Shown one piece after another: positions 4,113 to 8,737 of a stretch of 8,737 nt of DNA. Positions within the stretch are counted from its first letter, which is position 1, and each line of letters starts with the position of its first letter. The stretch comes from MKRK01 sp001896915 (GTDB lineage Bacteria; Bacillota; Clostridia; Oscillospirales; Acutalibacteraceae). Location of the stretch: positions 1 through 8,737 of the forward strand of contig CALJJF010000159.1 in NCBI GenBank assembly GCA_937973935.1, written 5' to 3'. The notes under the pieces were generated by a model that saw nothing but the letters and a program-made list of their open reading frames with translations, was not told where the DNA came from and made no database searches. Made by a program: the position numbers and the translations under genes.

Positions 4113-6068
4113 GTGAGGAACATAAAAAAACAATCTAAAATCAGATTAATTGCAATAATCGTATTGCTTTGTGTTCTGCTTACCGCCGCCATGATCATAT
4201 GGAAAACCCAGTCGCCCGTTCACCTGGTCGCGCAGAATGGTGTTCTTGACCTGTCGGATGAGGATTTGAAACACAGCCATTCAAATCTATCGGGTGAATG
4301 GGAGTTTTACTGGAATCGACTTTATACATATCAGGATTTTCAGACACAGAACATCGATGAAACACAATATATCGAGGTTCCGAAAACATGGAACAGTTAT
4401 AAAATTGATGGCGAAAATTTGCCTGGTTTTGGGTATGCAACCTACAGGGTTAAAGTGAAGGTTTCTGAAATAAGCGCTCTCAGTTTGAGGTTGGACAGCA
4501 TGTCCACCGCTTACCGATTGTATGTTAACGATATAGAAATCGCCTCAAACGGAACAGTCGGAACAAGCAAGGAAACATCAAAGCCTTATTTTTGCCCGTC
4601 TGTGGTCGATTTTACGCCGCCTGCCAGTGAATTTTACATTATCATACAGGTTTCCAATTTCACCTATGCAAGAGGCGGCATCTGGTATGAAATTAATCTT
4701 GGTAGTCATGCACAAATAGATACGCTGGGCAGAATAATCACGTATAAGGACGCAATTTTAATTGGCAGTTTGTTGATTATGGCTTTATATTATGCCAGTT
4801 TCTACTTGGTTTTACGCAAAGATAAAACCAGCAAATATTTTATGATTTTATGTATTATCTTTATTGTCCGCACGGCACTTTACGGGGACATGCTTATGAT
4901 CCGGCTGTTCCCGGACATGCCTTTTAAACTGTTGATTTTCTTGACGTATGCAAGCCTGTACTGGATTCCCGTCGTTATATATTGGATGATAGAGAGTATA
5001 TATGAATGTAAATTACGTTTTCCATTCAAAAAAGCTTTTCTCCTATACGGAATTTCCGCAACCGTATTTACAGCATTTCTTCCCATTTCCGTTTATACAT
5101 CTTTTGTTACCTTAATTGAAGCAATCGGTATTTTAATAGTAGCGTTTTCTGTTTATCTGGTTGTCAGAGCCTTTTGTAAGAAGAAAAAATGGGCGTGGCT
5201 TATTCTTCTTGCAGCGGTCATCATACTGGCAACAGGAGTACATGATGTTTTGTATCAGGCCAATGTCATTCATCATTGCTTTGGTGAAATGGCTTCTATC
5301 GGAATTTTTATGTTCATGTTCGCTTTTGCCTTTATTATTGCCAGCAGACTTTCTTATGATTATGAGCAATCCAAGCTGCTTTCTGCTGCGCTTACAAAAG
5401 CGCTCGAAAAAGAAAAAGAATCGTCTGTGGAGTTATTGAAAACCGAGTTGAGCTTTTTACAAGCGCAGATCAAGCCTCATTTTATTTACAATTCTCTCAG
5501 TGTCATTGCCGCATTCACTTTGGATGAACCAGTTAAAGCTAAGGAACTCCTTTATCACTTGACGGCTTATCTGAGAGGAAGTTTCAATTTTGAAAATTAT
5601 AATGGCTTGACGACATTGACCGACGAGTTAGAAACAGTAAAGGCCTATATCGCAATTGAAAAAGCCAGATTCGAAGATAAGCTGCAAGTAAAATATGATA
5701 TTGACGAAAATATTTCAATCTTCATTCCGATGTTGACCATCCAACCGGTCGTAGAAAACGCTGTGCGCCATGGCATTCTAAAAAAACCTGGCGGCGGGAT
5801 GGTAATTCTCAGAATTTATCGAGAAGAAAGCTCTGTCGTGATAAAGGTGGAGGACAACGGCATAGGTATGGATAAGCAAAAAGCAGAAAACCTGATGGTA
5901 GAACAAGGGAACACCAAAGGGGTGGGTCTCAAAAACATAAACCGGAGACTGCATCTCTTTTATGGATCAGGGCTTACCATCCAAAGCGAAGAAAGCGTTG
6001 GAACAATAATAACCATCCGAATTCCTGAGAAAGGCGGAGATCTGGATGAGAGCAATCATAGTGGATGA
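4113..6068 (+). CDS. Sensor histidine kinase, 7TMR-DISM/LytS type (HisKA-like PF06580 with HATPase)
   Basis: This membrane kinase has 651 residues. Residues about 10-30 form an anchoring segment. The outside part, about 45-200, begins LSGEWEFYWNRLY and continues with GYATYRVKVK and LDSMSTAYRLYVND, typical of the jelly-roll ligand domain that precedes 7TM-DISM receptors. Six to seven hydrophobic helices follow at about 210-411, then a short coiled coil at 412-445. The kinase core has the LytS-type H-box FLQAQIKPHFIYNSLS with phosphoacceptor His456, N-box QPVVENAVRHG (Asn549), G1 box DNGIG (581-585) and G2 box GVGLKN (603-608), so all catalytic motifs are present. The start is GTG; the overlapping ATG at 4111 reads straight into TGA, and a GAGGG lies unusually close. 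The 3' end overlaps the response regulator by 23 bp. The ligand is unknown; a carbohydrate or cell-wall fragment is a guess from the jelly-roll domain. Confidence 0.92.
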   Translation: MRNIKKQSKIRLIAIIVLLCVLLTAAMIIWKTQSPVHLVAQNGVLDLSDEDLKHSHSNLSGEWEFYWNRLYTYQDFQTQNIDETQYIEVPKTWNSYKIDGENLPGFGYATYRVKVKVSEISALSLRLDSMSTAYRLYVNDIEIASNGTVGTSKETSKPYFCPSVVDFTPPASEFYIIIQVSNFTYARGGIWYEINLGSHAQIDTLGRIITYKDAILIGSLLIMALYYASFYLVLRKDKTSKYFMILCIIFIVRTALYGDMLMIRLFPDMPFKLLIFLTYASLYWIPVVIYWMIESIYECKLRFPFKKAFLLYGISATVFTAFLPISVYTSFVTLIEAIGILIVAFSVYLVVRAFCKKKKWAWLILLAAVIILATGVHDVLYQANVIHHCFGEMASIGIFMFMFAFAFIIASRLSYDYEQSKLLSAALTKALEKEKESSVELLKTELSFLQAQIKPHFIYNSLSVIAAFTLDEPVKAKELLYHLTAYLRGSFNFENYNGLTTLTDELETVKAYIAIEKARFEDKLQVKYDIDENISIFIPMLTIQPVVENAVRHGILKKPGGGMVILRIYREESSVVIKVEDNGIGMDKQKAENLMVEQGNTKGVGLKNINRRLHLFYGSGLTIQSEESVGTIITIRIPEKGGDLDESNHSG

Positions 6069-6930
6069 TGAGCTTCCTTTGCTCAATGAATTTAAAAAGA
6101 TACTTACGCAATTTCCGGAAGTTGAAATTGTTGGAGCATATTCCGACCCGGTTGAAGCCTTTAGCAAGGTGGAGCAAACAAATCCCGATGCAGCATTTCT
6201 TGACATAGAAATGCCAGGTATGAACGGCTTTTTGCTTGCTGAAAAGCTGTTGAGCAAGGTCCCCGGTTTGGATATCCTTTTTGTCACAGCATACAACCAT
6301 TACGCCTCTGAGGCCTTTGAAGCCAATGCTATCGACTATATTTTAAAACCGGTATATCCTGCGCGGCTCCAAATGGCACTGGATAAGCTGGAGAAAAAAA
6401 GAGGTGCAGTCAAGCCTGAACTTAATGGGACGTTGCGAATACAATCCTTTGGTAAATTCGGGGCATATAACGGAGACGAACCGTTAAAATGGGCACGCCC
6501 GAAGCAACAGGAGCTTTTTGCCTACCTTCTGCAAAACGAAGGTCAATGGGTGGATAAATATAAGATATGCGACGATTTATGGCGTGATAGTGACCCGGAT
6601 CATGCACTCGCCAACCTCCAGACTGCAATATGGGCCGTGCGGAAGGTTTTGAAGGATGCAGGATTGTCCTGTATTAAAATTGAGTATTCCTGTGACAGCT
6701 ATATACTCTGTTTAAAAGATGCCCAGTGGGATTTAAGACAGTTTGACACTGCATACAAGGCTTTTTATGATACAGGAAACATTGAGCATCTCAGAGAAGC
6801 AATGCTTCTTTACAAAGAAGGGTACCTGTTCAATGATGACTGGCTGTGGTCTGTTTTGGAAAGAGCAATGTATACCCGGAAATATGAAGCATTAAAAAAC
6901 GCAAAAAAGCGAGAAAATACTAAAATTTAA
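6046..6930 (+). CDS. Response regulator, REC plus winged-helix and shortened BTAD (SARP-like)
   Basis: This is the partner of the overlapping kinase. The receiver domain (1-120) is complete: acidic pair Asp7/Asp8, phosphoacceptor Asp53 in FLDIEMPGMNG, Thr81 in FVTAY and Lys101 in YILKPV. A winged-helix DNA-binding domain follows at about 130-225 (LRIQSFGKFGAYNGDEPLKW, KQQELFAYLLQNEGQWVDKY, ANLQTAIWAVRKVLKDAG). From about 228 there is the beginning of a BTAD-type helical region (WDLRQFDTAYKAF, LLYKEGYLFNDD). The protein ends at 294, whereas regulators of this layout usually run to about 350-380, so most of the BTAD repeat is absent. AAAGGCGGAG (6030-6039) precedes the ATG within the kinase gene, indicating coupled translation. 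Overlap with the kinase makes their partnership close to certain; the target genes are unknown, with the surface protein at 7249 the nearest candidate. Confidence 0.92.
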   Translation: MRAIIVDDELPLLNEFKKILTQFPEVEIVGAYSDPVEAFSKVEQTNPDAAFLDIEMPGMNGFLLAEKLLSKVPGLDILFVTAYNHYASEAFEANAIDYILKPVYPARLQMALDKLEKKRGAVKPELNGTLRIQSFGKFGAYNGDEPLKWARPKQQELFAYLLQNEGQWVDKYKICDDLWRDSDPDHALANLQTAIWAVRKVLKDAGLSCIKIEYSCDSYILCLKDAQWDLRQFDTAYKAFYDTGNIEHLREAMLLYKEGYLFNDDWLWSVLERAMYTRKYEALKNAKKRENTKI

Positions 6931-6943
6931 TATTAATTTCAAT

Positions 6944-6975
6944 AAAAAGATGGTAAAAAGCCGTCTTTTTTTATT
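6944..6975 (+). terminator. Intrinsic terminator of the two-component operon
   Basis: AAAAAGATGG (6944-6953) pairs with CCGTCTTTTT (6961-6970), with one G-U pair and a 7-nt loop, and a long T run follows. It stands 14 bp after the regulator's stop and ends the kinase-regulator transcript. Confidence 0.85.
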
Positions 6976-6979
6976 TTTG

Positions 6980-7009
6980 TTGAGAATCCGTTGAGATGCA
7001 TTTTATACA
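6980..7009 (+). promoter_or_regulatory. Probable promoter for the receiver remnant and surface protein
   Basis: TTGAGA (6980-6985) and TATACA (7004-7009) are 18 bp apart. It lies directly after the operon terminator, and a transcript would run through the receiver remnant into the surface-protein gene. No other convincing promoter was seen before 7249. Confidence 0.45.
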
Positions 7010-7049
7010 ATGATATTAATTTATTTTTTTTATGTGAGTGGGTGATAAA

Positions 7050-7223
7050 TTGCAGAAAATTATGCTGGTGGACGACGAGGAGTGGTGCCTGAAAGAGCTT
7101 TCATTGTTTCTCACAAGTACAGGCAAGGATGACTACATTCTAAAGCCTGTTCAATTATAGCGTGTATTAAAAGCTCTGGAACGCAGTAAGCAAAGGAATT
7201 TTTCATTAAACAATAAACGATAA
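7050..7223 (+). pseudogene. Response regulator remnant with internal deletion and stop codon
   Basis: From TTG 7050 the frame gives MQKIMLVDDEEWCLKELSLF, the start of a receiver domain with its acidic pair, and continues after LTSTGKD directly with DYILKPVQL, the end of a receiver domain with its conserved Lys. A TAG follows at 7158-7160, then RVLKALERSKQRNF in the same frame up to a TAA at 7221. About 55-60 codons including the phosphorylated Asp are missing from the middle, apparently as one in-frame deletion, and no output domain remains. The start has GGGTGAT close upstream. It is distinct in sequence from the intact regulator at 6046, so it is not a partial copy of it. The ancestral gene probably belonged to a second two-component system. 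Confidence 0.75.
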
Positions 7224-7248
7224 ATAAGGTAGAAGAGGAGATAATAAA

Positions 7249-8737
7249 ATGAAGCTTGTAAAAAAAATCACGGCAATATTTATGGTCGTATTGCTCACAC
7301 TGAACATTACGTTGGTCACGGTATTCGCAGAGGATGCTGATCAGTTTGCCAATACATGGCTGGCGGATGGAGTCCGTGCGGAAAGCTTTGCCGACGGTCA
7401 CACCTTTGGTGATGGTACCGGACAGTCGGCAAATAATCCATACCTGATTTCAAGTGCTGCCGAGTTGGCGTATCTGTCCTATTCGATTATAAAAAACGAA
7501 GAGGACAGCTCTGACTGCTATTGCAAATTGACTAATGATATAACAAATCTTGGCGATCATATGTGGGTGCCCATTGCATACTTTTACGGAACATTTGAGG
7601 GCGCGGGCAACACCATAAATGGCCTTACTTGCGACGAAACGGTAATGAGCGACGGCGGGGTTGGCGGACTGTTTGGCGCCCTGTTCGGCGCGGTACAGAA
7701 CCTTAGCCTGACAAACGTTGATATTTCAAGCATCAGTTATACGGGCGACTTTGCTGTCGGCGCAGTTACCCCGTTCAATTTGGGACGGGTCATCAACTGC
7801 CGCACCGATGGAAAGATTAATATTACTGCCGAGGGTAATAGCTACATCGGCGGACTTGTGGGTCTAAACTACGGCTTCATCTACAGCAGCTATTCTCAGT
7901 GCAAGGTATCCATTACATCCATCCCACATGACAACAACAGCTACTCAATGAGTGTCGCCGGTGGTTTGGTGGGAGCGAATGAATATCAGATTGACGAGGA
8001 GAGCGGTAAGAAAACCGGTCTGATTGTCAACTCGTTCTCTGCGGCGACAACAACCGACAACACGAAGGTAGCCGAAGGCGAGACTGCTCCCAATCTTATA
8101 GGCACTCTCTGTGGTATATGGGGCGGTGATGGCCCTGTTTCCGACAGCCTTTCTTGCTGCTACTATGTATCAGATAATAATAACACACACCCAATAAATG
8201 TTTATAATGAAGATGCGGATGATTATGTTAGTGTCGATCCTATCTCAAACAGCATGTCAGAGCTTACTGCGACTGATGCAAACAAATCCGCCTTTTTCAC
8301 AAATGCGAGTAATTGGGTCGCTACGACAGCATTTACAAATTACCTCAGTACAGTCGCGTACAGCGACGGCAAAAATACCGTATCCCCCATCGCGTGGGAT
8401 GCAAAATATTGGCATCAACCAACTTCTGGGCAAACCGGCTATCCATATCCCCAGCTAAAAAATCCTACAGATTTGCCCAGCAGCACTCCGCCAACTACGC
8501 CGACAATGAAGAAATCCGACAAAACCGTCACAATTTCAGGCTCAGAGGATGCAGATTCCGATCTTGACCATTATGAATACAAAATCGGAGAGGACGGAAA
8601 ATGGATTTCCGGCAATAGCATCAACATGTCTGACTTGAGCCCCGGTGCTACAACGCTTTACAGCCGCGCTGTGGACAAGGCTGGCAATATCAGCGATGAG
8701 GCAAGCCTTGAGGTGACGATTGCTAATCCTGCTTCCA
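7249..8737 (+). CDS. Secreted GLUG-repeat surface protein, 3' end outside the window
   Basis: 496 residues are visible and the frame is still open at the window edge. AGGAG (7236-7240) lies 8 nt before the ATG. Residues 1-27 are a signal peptide (MKLVKKITAIFMVVLLTL, cleavage after VFA). The next part, 50-405, follows the order of clostridial GLUG surface proteins: GQSANNPYLISSAAELAYLS, KLTNDI, VPIAYFYGTFEGAGNTINGL, then glycine-rich GLUG-like turns VGGLFGALFGAVQNL (138-152), IGGLVGLNYGFI (200-211) and AGGLVGAN (237-244), closing with GYPYPQL (397-403). A proline/threonine linker (409-420) leads to an Ig-like or fibronectin-like module (425-492; HYEYKIGEDGKW, SRAVDKAGNISDEASL). Proteins of this layout are exported and bound to the cell surface, often as adhesins, but the ligand and anchoring signal are not visible. 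The receiver remnant lies 26 bp upstream. Confidence 0.88.
   Translation, partial: MKLVKKITAIFMVVLLTLNITLVTVFAEDADQFANTWLADGVRAESFADGHTFGDGTGQSANNPYLISSAAELAYLSYSIIKNEEDSSDCYCKLTNDITNLGDHMWVPIAYFYGTFEGAGNTINGLTCDETVMSDGGVGGLFGALFGAVQNLSLTNVDISSISYTGDFAVGAVTPFNLGRVINCRTDGKINITAEGNSYIGGLVGLNYGFIYSSYSQCKVSITSIPHDNNSYSMSVAGGLVGANEYQIDEESGKKTGLIVNSFSAATTTDNTKVAEGETAPNLIGTLCGIWGGDGPVSDSLSCCYYVSDNNNTHPINVYNEDADDYVSVDPISNSMSELTATDANKSAFFTNASNWVATTAFTNYLSTVAYSDGKNTVSPIAWDAKYWHQPTSGQTGYPYPQLKNPTDLPSSTPPTTPTMKKSDKTVTISGSEDADSDLDHYEYKIGEDGKWISGNSINMSDLSPGATTLYSRAVDKAGNISDEASLEVTIANPAS

Noticed and set aside
8198..8567. Two plus-strand frames of 84-86 codons inside the surface-protein gene
   Set aside because: Both overlap the long continuous frame from 7249 that has a signal peptide, ribosome site and GLUG motifs; their translations are low-complexity and lack start signals.
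1..8737. CRISPR array, tRNA, rRNA or integrase attachment site
   Set aside because: No regularly spaced direct repeats, no cloverleaf-like sequences, and no integrase gene or paired direct repeats were found by reading both strands.

Overview
The window looks like a low-to-mid GC Firmicute, most likely a member of the Clostridia. The supporting signs are AGGAGG-type ribosome binding sites, consensus sigma-A promoters, a 7TM/LytS-type sensor kinase paired with a REC plus SARP-like regulator, a GLUG-repeat surface protein, a small ribbon-helix-helix regulator, and what looks like a dead tnpV gene. No rRNA, tRNA or CRISPR array was seen.

Left part (1-2370). The window opens inside nadC, the NAD biosynthesis gene for quinolinate phosphoribosyltransferase, which carries an in-frame TAA near its 5' end. 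A long imperfect palindrome (796-901) separates it from a convergent 59-codon ribbon-helix-helix regulator on the minus strand. That small gene has a CTG start and a consensus promoter embedded in a dyad operator. Next come an orphan promoter-to-terminator unit with no recognisable protein (1238-1546), a 121-bp element with perfect 15-bp terminal inverted repeats, and an intact YdhG-like DUF1801 gene.

Middle part (2369-4051). This is AT-rich and looks like accessory DNA. It holds a membrane-anchored orphan protein with a possible PH/GRAM-like fold (minus strand), several palindromes, a decayed tnpV-like remnant, and a small Xre-type regulator. In that regulator the DNA-binding helices are encoded in a different frame from its two ends, apparently through two compensating indels.

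Right part (4113-8737). A sensor histidine kinase overlaps its response regulator by 23 bp, so the two are probably translationally coupled. The regulator has REC, winged-helix and a shortened BTAD region. After a terminator comes a second response-regulator remnant that keeps the start and end of its REC domain but has lost the phosphorylation site. A secreted GLUG-repeat surface protein follows and runs off the window.

Working together: the kinase probably senses a small ligand through an extracellular jelly-roll-like domain and a 7TM module, then phosphorylates the coupled regulator. The adjacent surface protein is a plausible target, but this is inferred from proximity only. The strongest theme is erosion of regulatory genes: a nonsense codon in nadC, a frame-swapped HTH, a short BTAD, an internally deleted receiver and a dead tnpV, in a region dotted with palindromic elements.
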